The notes under the pieces were generated by a model. The model had not been told where the DNA came from, made no database searches, and saw nothing but the letters and a program-made list of their open reading frames with translations. This document shows, piece after piece, positions 19,904 through 29,256 of a stretch of 64,000 nt of DNA. Numbering within the stretch: the stretch's first letter is position 1; every line of letters begins with the position of its first letter. A program made the translations under genes and the position numbers. Source of the stretch: Nitrosopumilus sp. LS_AOA (GTDB lineage: Archaea; Thermoproteota; Nitrososphaeria; Nitrososphaerales; Nitrosopumilaceae); the NCBI GenBank assembly GCA_001543015.1, contig LFLC01000008.1, positions 1-64,000 on the forward strand, read 5' to 3'.

Positions 19904-21046
19904 ATGCCTCAATCAGGAATTGTCAAATATCACGTTAAACTTTCCTATGAAGTTGATGGACTCGTTGAAAGAGCAGATATAATCGGCGCAATCTTTGGCC
20001 AAACAGAAGGTCTGTTAGGTCCGGAGATGAATCTGAATGAACTGCAACGAGTTTCAAAAGTAGGTCGCATTGAAGTTAATGCAAAATCTACTTCTAACAC
20101 CACTAATGGTGATGCATTAATTCCTATGAGTACTGATATTGATACTTGTGCTTTAATTGCAGCAGGTATTGAGAGCATCGATAAAGTTGGTCCATTTGAT
20201 TGTAAATTCAGATTAGAAGGCATTGATGATGTACGAGCTGCAAAGAAAGATGAAATTGTAAAACGTGCAAAAGAAATCAAGCAACAATGGGCAACTAAAA
20301 CAGTTAGTGAGGGAGAAACTATGCTAAATGATGTTCATCAAGGTGATACTGGTAAATTATCTAAATATGGCCCATCTAACTTAACTTGTAGTTCTGGTGT
20401 TTTTGATTCTACTTGGGTAATTCTAGTTGAAGGCCGAGCTGATGTAATCAATCTTTTGAGAGCAGGATATGATAATGTTCTTGCTATTGAAGGTGCAAAA
20501 ATTGATGAATCAATCAAAGAATTATGTAGTACTAAAGATACTGTAGTTGCATTTCTTGATGGTGATAGAGCAGGAGGATTTATTCTTAAAGAATTAAAAT
20601 CCGTTGTTACGCTAGATTATGAAATACAAGCAGACAAGGATGTTGAAGTTGAAGAATTAACTCCTCAAAGAATTGATGATATTCTAAGACCTATTGCTAA
20701 TGAAATTAGAGATGGAAAACCTGCACCAGAAATAAAAAGTGAAGATGACAAACCACTTGCAGAACTAGCATCAAAGATTTTTGTAGATATCAATGAAACA
20801 CTTGAAGCAGTTGCATTAGATAAAGATGAAAAAGAAATTTTCAAAGTTCCAATTAGTGAAGTTGTTAGTAAATTATCATCTCAATCTGGAATCAAATATC
20901 TTATGTTAGATGGAATTATCACTCAGAGACTTTTAGAGAGTGCTAAAACTGCAGGTATTGAATATGTTATTGGACATAGAGTTGCAAAATTATCAAACTC
21001 TGATGGTTTGACACTAAAAACATTCAGTGATTTAGGCATATCTTAA
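19904..21046 (+). CDS. dnaG: DNA primase DnaG (archaeal)
   Basis: KYHVKLSYEVDGLVERADIIGAIFGQTEGLLG; Toprim ILVEGRADVINLL...VVAFLDGDRAG. Confidence 0.93.
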   Translation: MPQSGIVKYHVKLSYEVDGLVERADIIGAIFGQTEGLLGPEMNLNELQRVSKVGRIEVNAKSTSNTTNGDALIPMSTDIDTCALIAAGIESIDKVGPFDCKFRLEGIDDVRAAKKDEIVKRAKEIKQQWATKTVSEGETMLNDVHQGDTGKLSKYGPSNLTCSSGVFDSTWVILVEGRADVINLLRAGYDNVLAIEGAKIDESIKELCSTKDTVVAFLDGDRAGGFILKELKSVVTLDYEIQADKDVEVEELTPQRIDDILRPIANEIRDGKPAPEIKSEDDKPLAELASKIFVDINETLEAVALDKDEKEIFKVPISEVVSKLSSQSGIKYLMLDGIITQRLLESAKTAGIEYVIGHRVAKLSNSDGLTLKTFSDLGIS

Positions 21047-21054
21047 GAATATAG

Positions 21055-21738
21055 ATGACTGAACTAAAAATTCAGCATATCTTAACTCTCTCTTATCTAT
21101 TATCTAAAGGTGCAAAACATAACTATGTCACAATAACTACAGACTCACTTGGAAAAAATATAAAAAAATCACAACAATCTGCATCTAAACATCTACTTGA
21201 ACTAGAGCAGAATCAATTCATTGAGCGAATAATTAGTGGACGAAATATTTCAATAAAAATTACCAGTAAAGGTTATTCTGAAATGGTAAAACTTTCAACC
21301 ATTTTACAAAAAAGTTTGAATTCTTTTCCTTCTCATGTTGAGATCAAGGGAACATTAGTTTCTGGAATGGGTGAAGGTGCATATTATATGGGATTAAAAG
21401 GATACACAAAACAATTTAAATCAAAAATAGGATATGTCCCATTTCCTGGAACACTAAATGTCAAAATAAATCAAAAAATTCATCAAGAAGCTATCAAACA
21501 ATTTGTAAATTTGAATGGAATTGACATCAATAGTTTTTCTGATGGTAAGCGAACTTATGGTTGGGTTAAATGCTTCCCTGCAAAAATAAATAATTCAGTG
21601 GCTTGTAATTTAATTTTACTTGAGCGTACCCATCATGATAATTCTGTAGTTGAATTGATTTCAAAACTTTGTTTGAGAAAAACTGCAAAACTAAAAGATG
21701 GTTCTAAAATTTCTATTAAAATCCACATTAATTCCTAA
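21055..21738 (+). CDS. ribK: CTP-dependent riboflavin kinase with N-terminal winged helix
   Basis: IKGTLVSGMGEGAYYMGLKGY...GYVPFPGTLNVKI. Confidence 0.9.
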   Translation: MTELKIQHILTLSYLLSKGAKHNYVTITTDSLGKNIKKSQQSASKHLLELEQNQFIERIISGRNISIKITSKGYSEMVKLSTILQKSLNSFPSHVEIKGTLVSGMGEGAYYMGLKGYTKQFKSKIGYVPFPGTLNVKINQKIHQEAIKQFVNLNGIDINSFSDGKRTYGWVKCFPAKINNSVACNLILLERTHHDNSVVELISKLCLRKTAKLKDGSKISIKIHINS

Positions 21739-22352
21739 ATCCCGTGAATTGAATCCCCGTATTCTTTTTCTATTTTAGAACTAGAACTTTCAGGAATTGG
21801 GGATTGTAATCTTGCAACTTTTGCATCAAGTTTAATTTTTTTACATCCGTCTGTGATGAATTTTTCTTGGTGAGTTTGATCATACCCTAATGCAATAATT
21901 TGTGGTCTAACTAGATTAACTGTCTTGAAAATGTCATTTTCTTGCCCAATTAGGCAAATATCCACCATTGAAAGTGAATTTACTAATTCTTGTCTTTGTT
22001 CTTGATCGTGAATTGGATTTCTTTTTTTCATTTTGACTGCTGTACTATCTGTTGCAACAACCACTACTAGGACATCACCTAATGCCTTTGCTGCATTTAA
22101 TGTGTGAATATGACCTGGATGAATAATATCAAAAACTCCCCCTGCTAGCACTATGTGCAATGAATTTCGTCCAATTTCAGTAAGTGTTTTTCTATCATCA
22201 TTTACTAGTTGATTTTTTATCAATCCATCAATTTTTGAATTAATAATATCATCTGGTAACATACTTTTTTCTTTGATTAACTCCATTGATCCACTTCCAA
22301 CTATTTGAGACACATACATTGATGAGAGAATCATTTTTTCACTTTGTTCCAT
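21735..22352 (-). CDS. ribL: FAD synthase-like cytidylyltransferase with N-terminal HTH-like extension
   Basis: VLAGGVFDIIHPGHIHTLNAAKALGD nucleotidyltransferase motif. Confidence 0.8.
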   Translation of the reverse strand: MEQSEKMILSSMYVSQIVGSGSMELIKEKSMLPDDIINSKIDGLIKNQLVNDDRKTLTEIGRNSLHIVLAGGVFDIIHPGHIHTLNAAKALGDVLVVVVATDSTAVKMKKRNPIHDQEQRQELVNSLSMVDICLIGQENDIFKTVNLVRPQIIALGYDQTHQEKFITDGCKKIKLDAKVARLQSPIPESSSSKIEKEYGDSIHGI

Positions 22353-22395
22353 ATTTTTTTCTTTTACCCCCCTCTCTTTAATTCATCTATAACTG

Positions 22396-23430
22396 TCACA
22401 TTTTTGGGTCAAGGCCTTTTGCCAATCTTAATGCATCTACTAGTCCATCAGCATATCCTATACTCAAAATTGCAACTTCATCTAGCCCATCCTCCAGAAA
22501 TTTCTCTGCGTCTTGGATGTAAAGTTCTGCATTTTCTAAAATAACTTGAAATTCTTTTTGATCCTTGTAGAGTGGTATTATTTCAGCTAGTGCGTCCTTT
22601 ACCATTGGAACATATTTTTCCATCATTTGATTTGAAATCTTTTTTGTTTTCTCTGAATTATCAAAAGGCTCATCTATGCATTGACTAAATATTTTTAATG
22701 CATCTGATTCTGTAAAATGCATTCTACCTGGTATGATTATTGTATGCGGTGGCTTTCCAAAATTCTTCTTTTTGAGGCTAGATATTTTACCTGAAACAAT
22801 TTCTTGATCTTTGAATCCTATTCTTGATGCAATTATTACAAAAGTTGATGTACTAATTACATTTCTTTTTTGTCCTTTTTCTGTTTCTACTAATCCATTT
22901 AATGCATCATTTGGTTCCAAGAAAAAATCTTTGTCTTGATTGTACTCCAAAAGAAGTACAGTGTGGTTTCCTTCAATAATATTTTTGTAAATTACATAGT
23001 ATGGTGTGGTAAGTTCCATTTCACTCATTATTGTTGCAATCCTACCAACTTTGTAAAAATGCAAACCACATTCGCCTATCATTGAAGTAAGTGATGATGC
23101 TGCATGGATTGAATATGTTTTAATTTTCTGCTCAATTGCCCTTGTTCTTAATTCAATATGGGTAGTTGCAATGTATGGATCACCATAAGATAATAGTACA
23201 ACCTTCTTTTTCTTTGCATTTTTTAAAATCTCTTTACCATCTTCTACTAACCATCTTTTTGCAGGTTTGAATTCTCCTTTGGTTGCATTTTTGATTTTAG
23301 TTAAATCTGATTTTCCAATAGGGCTGGTAAATTGTTCTAAATACACAATGTCTGCTTTTGATAAAATATCTATTGCTTCATTAGGAATTGATTTGAATCC
23401 TGAAATTCCTAAACCAATAAACCACAGCAT
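22396..23430 (-). CDS. dphB: Diphthine synthase
   Basis: MLWFIGLGISGFKSIPNEAIDILSKADIVYLEQFTSP; SAM methyltransferase fold motifs. Confidence 0.9.
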   Translation of the reverse strand: MLWFIGLGISGFKSIPNEAIDILSKADIVYLEQFTSPIGKSDLTKIKNATKGEFKPAKRWLVEDGKEILKNAKKKKVVLLSYGDPYIATTHIELRTRAIEQKIKTYSIHAASSLTSMIGECGLHFYKVGRIATIMSEMELTTPYYVIYKNIIEGNHTVLLLEYNQDKDFFLEPNDALNGLVETEKGQKRNVISTSTFVIIASRIGFKDQEIVSGKISSLKKKNFGKPPHTIIIPGRMHFTESDALKIFSQCIDEPFDNSEKTKKISNQMMEKYVPMVKDALAEIIPLYKDQKEFQVILENAELYIQDAEKFLEDGLDEVAILSIGYADGLVDALRLAKGLDPKM

Positions 23431-24554
23431 TATTGCATTTTTTTGTCATGTAGTCTTTTTAAATGCTGTAAAGTTTTCTTCAAAATTTCAATACCTTTGA
23501 GATATTCTTCAATTGAAACTTTTTCGTCAATTGTATGTGCTTCATGTGGATCTCCTGGACCATACGTTACAACAGGAATGTTCCATTGATTACCTAGCAC
23601 ATTCATGTCTCCTGTACCTGTTTTTCTAATTAGAGTTGGTCTAGAATGCTCTACATCCATTACTCCAAGAGTAAATGCTCTAACTAATGGAGAATTATGC
23701 TCTGCTTCAAATGGCTCAGTTTCATCAAGTATTGAGTAAAATGCCTCTACTCCTCGTTTTTCTGAAATTTCTTTTACAACTGTTGCAATTTTTTGTTCAA
23801 CGGATTTACAGTTCATGTCTACTGGAATTCTAATGTCATAAGTTGTTTCACACTCTCTTGGAGTGACATTATGACTTGTTCCACCTTTAATTTCAGTCAT
23901 TGTTACAGTTAGTAACATTCCTTTTGTTCTACCTTCTTGTCCTGCTTCTAATTTTTCTTTAAGTTCAATTGCAAAAATTGCTGATTCTTGAATTGCATTT
24001 TTTGAAAGCCATGGTGCACTTGCATGAGAACTATCCTCAACACTAATTTTGAGATTAATTGCCAATCTTCCTTTGTATGCAATTGTAACTTGTTTAATTC
24101 CACTTGGCTCTCCAAAAATTGCATAATCAATATCCCATTTTTGTTTAACAATGTTTTTGATTCCAATAGCGTTTCCTTCCTCATCTACTGCTCCCACAAA
24201 AGTTATTGTTCCGCTATTATTTTCAATTGATGCTGCTGCAAATAACATTGCCATTAGTGGTGCCTTTGCATCAGATGCCCCTCGTCCATAAAGTGAGTCT
24301 CCTTCTTTTCTAACTTTGACTTTACCTGGAACTACATCCATGTGTCCACATAACATAATTTTAGGAGAACCTGAACCTTTCTTTGCAATAAGATTTCCTA
24401 CTTCATCAATTTGAATATCATCAAATCCTAAATCATCACATTTGTCAGCTAAAAATTCTGCCATTGGTTTTTCACTCAGTGATGGTGTGTACAATCTAAG
24501 TGCTTTTTCTAGCATCTTTGTTGCAAATCTTGAAGTTACTAAATGAGTGTCCAA
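23430..24554 (-). CDS. lysK: [LysW]-lysine/[LysW]-ornithine hydrolase
   Basis: M20 peptidase motifs LCGHMDVVPG, YGRGASDAKAPL, VDEEGNAIG; next to lysX/lysW. Confidence 0.88.
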   Translation of the reverse strand: MDTHLVTSRFATKMLEKALRLYTPSLSEKPMAEFLADKCDDLGFDDIQIDEVGNLIAKKGSGSPKIMLCGHMDVVPGKVKVRKEGDSLYGRGASDAKAPLMAMLFAAASIENNSGTITFVGAVDEEGNAIGIKNIVKQKWDIDYAIFGEPSGIKQVTIAYKGRLAINLKISVEDSSHASAPWLSKNAIQESAIFAIELKEKLEAGQEGRTKGMLLTVTMTEIKGGTSHNVTPRECETTYDIRIPVDMNCKSVEQKIATVVKEISEKRGVEAFYSILDETEPFEAEHNSPLVRAFTLGVMDVEHSRPTLIRKTGTGDMNVLGNQWNIPVVTYGPGDPHEAHTIDEKVSIEEYLKGIEILKKTLQHLKRLHDKKMQ

Positions 24555-24557
24555 TTC

Positions 24558-25400
24558 TTACTTGTCTACCTTTATTGCATAATCAAGCATTAGGGCTGGG
24601 ATATCTACATCACATACTCTAACAGTATTCTTGTATTCTGTTGTATTGTTAACTTCATGAACTACTAGCCCTTTCTCATCGCTTTCCATCAAATCTACAC
24701 CTACAATATCTCCTTGAACTGCATTTTTAGCCTTAATGCACATTTCTTCCATCTCTTGAGTAACTGGACATGGTTCTGCTACTCCACCAAGTGCCATATT
24801 TGTTTTCCAATGTTTAGAAATTCTATAAATTGCTGCAACGATTTTATCTCCTACCATTATTGCCCTAATGTCTCTTGGTGGTCTTTTTACAAATTCTTCT
24901 AAATAATGTACTTGATAAATTGGATACATTTTTTCTCTACTTTCAATAACTCCTTCAGCTGCATCTCTGTCATTTAATTTTGAAATTAATCTTCCCCAAC
25001 TTCCAACTGTTGGTTTGATTACTCTGGGAAATCCTTGAGTTTCCAATGCTTCCAAAGCTGCATCTTTTGAAAAAGCGACAGTTGCATCAGGTGTTGGTAC
25101 CCCAGCTTTCTTTAGTAACATATGTGTAAATAATTTATTTCCTGCAAATACTCCTGTGTTAAGACAGTTGATAACTTTGACACCTAATCCTTCTAATGCT
25201 GCAGTTGAATGTAAATTTCTGTAATAACTTACACATCTTTGAATCACCACTCCATACTCATCAGGTTTTTTTTCTAAATTTATCGCTAATTTTTTACAAT
25301 CCACCATCTGTATGTTGATGTTGTTTTTTTTTCCTGCTTCTAGTAGAGCTTTTTCTTCCCAACGGATGTTATCGTAAAGAATTGTAACGTCAGGACTCAC
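24558..25400 (-). CDS. lysX: ATP-grasp ligase LysX (alpha-aminoadipate-LysW ligase), probable GTG start at 25400 (track start 25409)
   Basis: TILYDNIRWEEKALLEAGKK; GFPRVIKPTVGSWGRLISK; VHEVNNTTEYKNTVRV; GTGA overlap with lysW stop. Confidence 0.85.
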   Translation of the reverse strand: MSPDVTILYDNIRWEEKALLEAGKKNNINIQMVDCKKLAINLEKKPDEYGVVIQRCVSYYRNLHSTAALEGLGVKVINCLNTGVFAGNKLFTHMLLKKAGVPTPDATVAFSKDAALEALETQGFPRVIKPTVGSWGRLISKLNDRDAAEGVIESREKMYPIYQVHYLEEFVKRPPRDIRAIMVGDKIVAAIYRISKHWKTNMALGGVAEPCPVTQEMEEMCIKAKNAVQGDIVGVDLMESDEKGLVVHEVNNTTEYKNTVRVCDVDIPALMLDYAIKVDK

Positions 25401-25564
25401 TGCCCCCAATCCTCGCCAACCGTTTGGGCGGGCTTTAGATCGAAACCATCTGAACCTTTTGCTAATTCAAAACTTGCACCACATTCTGGACATGTCACAA
25501 TTTCTCCTTCAAGTGCATCACTTGGAATAGAAATTACTGCATCACATTCTTCGCATTTAGCCAT
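25397..25564 (-). CDS. lysW: LysW carrier protein paralogue 1, ending ...VGEDWGQ; not in the supplied ORF track
   Basis: Manual translation: MAKCEECDAVISIPSDALEGEIVTCPECGASFELAKGSDGFDLKPAQTVGEDWGQ*. Confidence 0.88.
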   Translation of the reverse strand: MAKCEECDAVISIPSDALEGEIVTCPECGASFELAKGSDGFDLKPAQTVGEDWGQ

Positions 25565-25586
25565 ATCTGTTCTTCACATCTCCTCT

Positions 25587-26804
25587 TTATTTATCATTAA
25601 TTATCTTTTTTTCGAGTCTATCTTCAAGTGGAATATCAATGAGATCACCCATTCTTAGATTCTTTAATCCAGCAGCAAGAGCTTTTGCACCATCATCATC
25701 TTTTTCAAGACCTAATAATGTCATCAGGTAAGCAGCTCCTGTTTTTCCAGCTAATTCACCAAAAACTATTCTTCTTCTATTTCCAACTGATCTTGGAGGA
25801 ATGGGCTCATATGCTGCAGGATTTCTTAGAATTGCTGCAAGGTGTGTGCCTGCTTTGTGTTTGTATGCCGAAGTTCCTACAATTGGTTTTGAGTCATATG
25901 GTTTGATTGATGTGTATTCTTCAATTAATCTAGATAAATCTAGTAACATGTCTAATCTAAAATCATTTGGTGATTTGTACAGATGTGTTAATGCAACTGC
26001 AACTTCTGCAAGTGGTGGAATCCCTGTCCTTTCTCCAATTCCATCAATAGTTGTATGAATCTGATCAACTCCTGCATCACATGCTGAAAATGCATTTGCA
26101 ACTGCAAATCCAATATCATTATGAACATGTGCATCTAGTGGAACATCTACAACATCACTTACACTCTTTACAAAATTATACATTCCAATGGGGCGTAAAA
26201 TACCTACAGTATCTGGAAGACTGATTCTATCTACTCCTGCCTCCTCAATTGCTTTACAAACTTTGAGCAAAAATTCTGGCTCTGCTCTACTTCCATCCTC
26301 TACTGTAAATCTAATTTTAAGTCCATGAGATTTTGCATACTCTACAGTCTCTACTGCTCTATCTAATGCATCTTCTCTTGAAATACGTAGTTTATCTTTT
26401 AGATGAATATCTGATATTCCTAAATATGCTGCACACCATTTTGCATCACAGTCTAATGAAATATCTATATCTGATTTGAGTGCACGTCCATGAGATACAA
26501 TATCTGCCTTTAATCCTTGTTTGATAATTATCTTAGTTGCTTCTTTATGATCATTTGATATTACAGGTGAAATTTCAATTTGATCTACTCCAAAGTAATC
26601 TAACATCCATGCAATCTGAATTCTTTGTTTGTTTGTAAATGAAACACCCGGGTGTTGTTCTCCTTCTCTTAGAGTACTGTCAAGAACTCTAATTTTCTTT
26701 GGATTTTTATCGAATGCATTGTATTTGTTTGCATAGTGATTCGGATCTTTCATTGCTAAAATCGTTAACTTAAATTGATGATATAAACATATTCGTACTA
26801 ACAT
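25587..26804 (-). CDS. Homocitrate synthase (isopropylmalate/homocitrate synthase family), likely start 26753
   Basis: VLDSTLREGEQHPGVSFTNKQRIQIA; HVHNDIGFAVANAFSA; located upstream of lysW-lysX. Confidence 0.82.
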   Translation of the reverse strand: MLVRICLYHQFKLTILAMKDPNHYANKYNAFDKNPKKIRVLDSTLREGEQHPGVSFTNKQRIQIAWMLDYFGVDQIEISPVISNDHKEATKIIIKQGLKADIVSHGRALKSDIDISLDCDAKWCAAYLGISDIHLKDKLRISREDALDRAVETVEYAKSHGLKIRFTVEDGSRAEPEFLLKVCKAIEEAGVDRISLPDTVGILRPIGMYNFVKSVSDVVDVPLDAHVHNDIGFAVANAFSACDAGVDQIHTTIDGIGERTGIPPLAEVAVALTHLYKSPNDFRLDMLLDLSRLIEEYTSIKPYDSKPIVGTSAYKHKAGTHLAAILRNPAAYEPIPPRSVGNRRRIVFGELAGKTGAAYLMTLLGLEKDDDGAKALAAGLKNLRMGDLIDIPLEDRLEKKIINDK

Positions 26805-26870
26805 CGTAGGAAATAAACAATATTGATCCTAAACTAGTTTTGAATTTTAATTATGAAACGAAAATCGTTT

Positions 26871-27290
26871 TTAGATAACTTTCTTCAAAATTATTACTGT
26901 GTTTGTATCTATGACTCCTGCAATTTTTCTTAATGCATCAATACTATTGTTAATGTCTGCGATATTTGATGCACTGATAATTGTTGTAATGTCGTATTGA
27001 CCAGTAATTTCATAAACTGTTTTTACTCCTTCTAATTTTGCAAGCTTTGATGAAACTTTCGATGTGTCAGTTGCAGAATCTACTGAAACAAGAACAATTG
27101 CACTAGTTGTATTTTCTTCTCCAATCTCTACAGTAAATTTCTTAATGGTTCCACTACTTACTAAATTTTTTACTCGTCTTCTTACTGCTGATTCAGAAAG
27201 TTTAAGTTTTTTCCCAATATCTACAAATGATTCTCTAGAATCCTCTTTTAGATATTCTATAATTTTTTGATCTGTTTTATCCTTGTACAT
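26871..27290 (-). CDS. Lrp/AsnC-family regulator (possible LysM-like regulator)
   Basis: IIEYLKEDSRESFVDIGKKLKLSESAVRRRVKNLVSSGTIKKFTV; C-terminal RAM domain. Confidence 0.85.
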   Translation of the reverse strand: MYKDKTDQKIIEYLKEDSRESFVDIGKKLKLSESAVRRRVKNLVSSGTIKKFTVEIGEENTTSAIVLVSVDSATDTSKVSSKLAKLEGVKTVYEITGQYDITTIISASNIADINNSIDALRKIAGVIDTNTVIILKKVI

Positions 27291-28464
27291 TTCGCTTTTG
27301 TTCCTCTTCAGTTAGTATGGAATCAAGAGCATGTAAAACTTTTGTTACATCATCTTCAGTTATAACTAATGGCGGAAGAATTCTCAGGATATTTCTTCCA
27401 GAATATAACATCAAAACACCTTTTTTAATTAATCCCATGAGAATATCTCTAATTTCGAACTTCATCTCTATTCCTATCATGAGTCCTTTTCCACGAATTT
27501 CCCTGATCATGGTATGTTTTTCTTTTAGTTTTTCTAATCCTTCTCTAAATAATTTACCCATTTTTTCTGAATTCTCAATTAACCCATCTTCTGTTAGTGC
27601 TTTGAGAGCTGCAGTTCCTGCTGCACATGCCAATGGATTCCCACCAAATGTTGATGAATGCTCTCCCTTACTCATTGAAGATAGAATATCTGGTCGTACC
27701 AGTGTTGCACCCATTGGAACTCCACCTGCAATTCCTTTTGCAAGACACAAAATATCTGGTGCAGTATTCCAATGGTCACATGCCCATAATCGTCCTGTTC
27801 TACCTAAACCAGCTTGTATTTCGTCAAAAATTAACAGAATTCCTTTTTCATTACAAAGCTTTCTTACTTGTTGTAAAAAATTTTCTGGTGCAACAATAAT
27901 TCCACTTTCACCTTGAATTGGTTCTAAAATAATAAAAGCTGTATCATCATCAATCACTGAAAGAACTGATTCCATATCACCATATGATGCAAAAGAAACT
28001 TTCTCTACAAGTGGTGCAAATGCTTTTCTATATTTTGGACTAAATGTTAATGACAATGCACCAAATGATTTTCCATGGTATGATCCTTTCATTGCAACCA
28101 TTCCTTTTTTGCCTGTAAACTTTCTTGCAAATTTCATTGCAGCCTCTATTGCTTCAGCTCCACTATTGTTTAGATGAACTTGAGTGAGTCCTTTGGGCGC
28201 TAAACTGATAAGTAATTTCAAAAATTCTTCTCTTGTTTTATTATACAGAGAACTATGAACTGTAATAATTTTATCAATTTGTTCTTTAATTGCATCATTG
28301 ACTCTTTTGTTTTGATGTCCTACTAGTGCAACTCCGTATCCGCCCATACAATCAATGTACTCTTTACCATCAATATCCCAAACATGAGCTCCTACTCCTT
28401 TTTCAATTGTAACTGGAAATCTTTGATATAGATTTCCCATGAATTGATCTTCACTCATGTTCAA
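27277..28464 (-). CDS. lysJ: Acetylornithine / [LysW]-aminoadipate semialdehyde aminotransferase
   Basis: Class III aminotransferase motifs NSGAEAIEAAMKFAR, LLIFDEIQAGLGRTG. Confidence 0.88.
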   Translation of the reverse strand: MNMSEDQFMGNLYQRFPVTIEKGVGAHVWDIDGKEYIDCMGGYGVALVGHQNKRVNDAIKEQIDKIITVHSSLYNKTREEFLKLLISLAPKGLTQVHLNNSGAEAIEAAMKFARKFTGKKGMVAMKGSYHGKSFGALSLTFSPKYRKAFAPLVEKVSFASYGDMESVLSVIDDDTAFIILEPIQGESGIIVAPENFLQQVRKLCNEKGILLIFDEIQAGLGRTGRLWACDHWNTAPDILCLAKGIAGGVPMGATLVRPDILSSMSKGEHSSTFGGNPLACAAGTAALKALTEDGLIENSEKMGKLFREGLEKLKEKHTMIREIRGKGLMIGIEMKFEIRDILMGLIKKGVLMLYSGRNILRILPPLVITEDDVTKVLHALDSILTEEEQKRNVQG

Positions 28465-29254
28465 TCACCGTACAATTATCATGTGCAATTGCACTAGATA
28501 TTGGATTCTCTTTTTGGCCATTTGCAATTATTGCTTTTTTGACTCCCATATCTAATGCTTCAGTTGATGCTAAGATTTTCTTCTCCATACCTGGACCAAT
28601 TTTTGGTCTGATTTCTTTTGCTTCAGCTAGTGTGAGTTTTGAAACAACTTTGTCATCCATTAAGAGTCCATCAACATTTGTAATGAATAATACTTTGTCA
28701 CAGCCTACTTTACCTGCTACATAAGCTGCTGCTCTATCTCCATCCACATTTAGGAATTCAGACTCTTCACTAATTGCAATGGGTGAAATTACTGGTGTGA
28801 GTCCTTGATCTAAAAGTAATTTGATGAATTCTGAATTGATTGCTGTGATCTTTCCAGTATATCCTCCATCAATTACTTGTTTTCGCCCTTTTTCATTAAT
28901 AATTATGAGTTTCTTTTTTCTGTCAGCTTGTATTATTTTGGCATCTATTCCTGAAAGACCAATGGCATTGATGCCATTTTTTTGAAGCATTTGGACTATT
29001 GTTTTGTTTATTCTACCTGACATTACCATTGTAAAAATCTCTGCAGTTTCTTTGTCAGTGAATCTACTTTTGATTCCACTAGGTGATGTAACAAATTTTG
29101 GTTCTTTCCCTAATTGTTTACAAACTTTGGTGACCTCTTTACCTCCACCATGAACTAAAATCACACCTTCTGATTCTACTATTTTTTTAATATCTGAAAT
29201 TGTTGATGGATGTAAATCATCTACAACACTTCCGCCAATTTTGATTGTGATCAT
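28451..29254 (-). CDS. lysZ: Acetylglutamate / [LysW]-aminoadipate kinase
   Basis: TIKIGGSVVDD; VLVHGGGKEVT; NVDGDRAAAYVAGKVG. Confidence 0.88.
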   Translation of the reverse strand: MITIKIGGSVVDDLHPSTISDIKKIVESEGVILVHGGGKEVTKVCKQLGKEPKFVTSPSGIKSRFTDKETAEIFTMVMSGRINKTIVQMLQKNGINAIGLSGIDAKIIQADRKKKLIIINEKGRKQVIDGGYTGKITAINSEFIKLLLDQGLTPVISPIAISEESEFLNVDGDRAAAYVAGKVGCDKVLFITNVDGLLMDDKVVSKLTLAEAKEIRPKIGPGMEKKILASTEALDMGVKKAIIANGQKENPISSAIAHDNCTVIEHE

Positions 29255-29256
29255 TT

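Noticed and set aside
25397-25409. Programmed frameshift at TGGGGGC restoring a C-terminal Glu in LysW1
   Set aside because: A -1 shift reads ...DWGAVSPDV into the lysX frame and does not give a terminal Glu.
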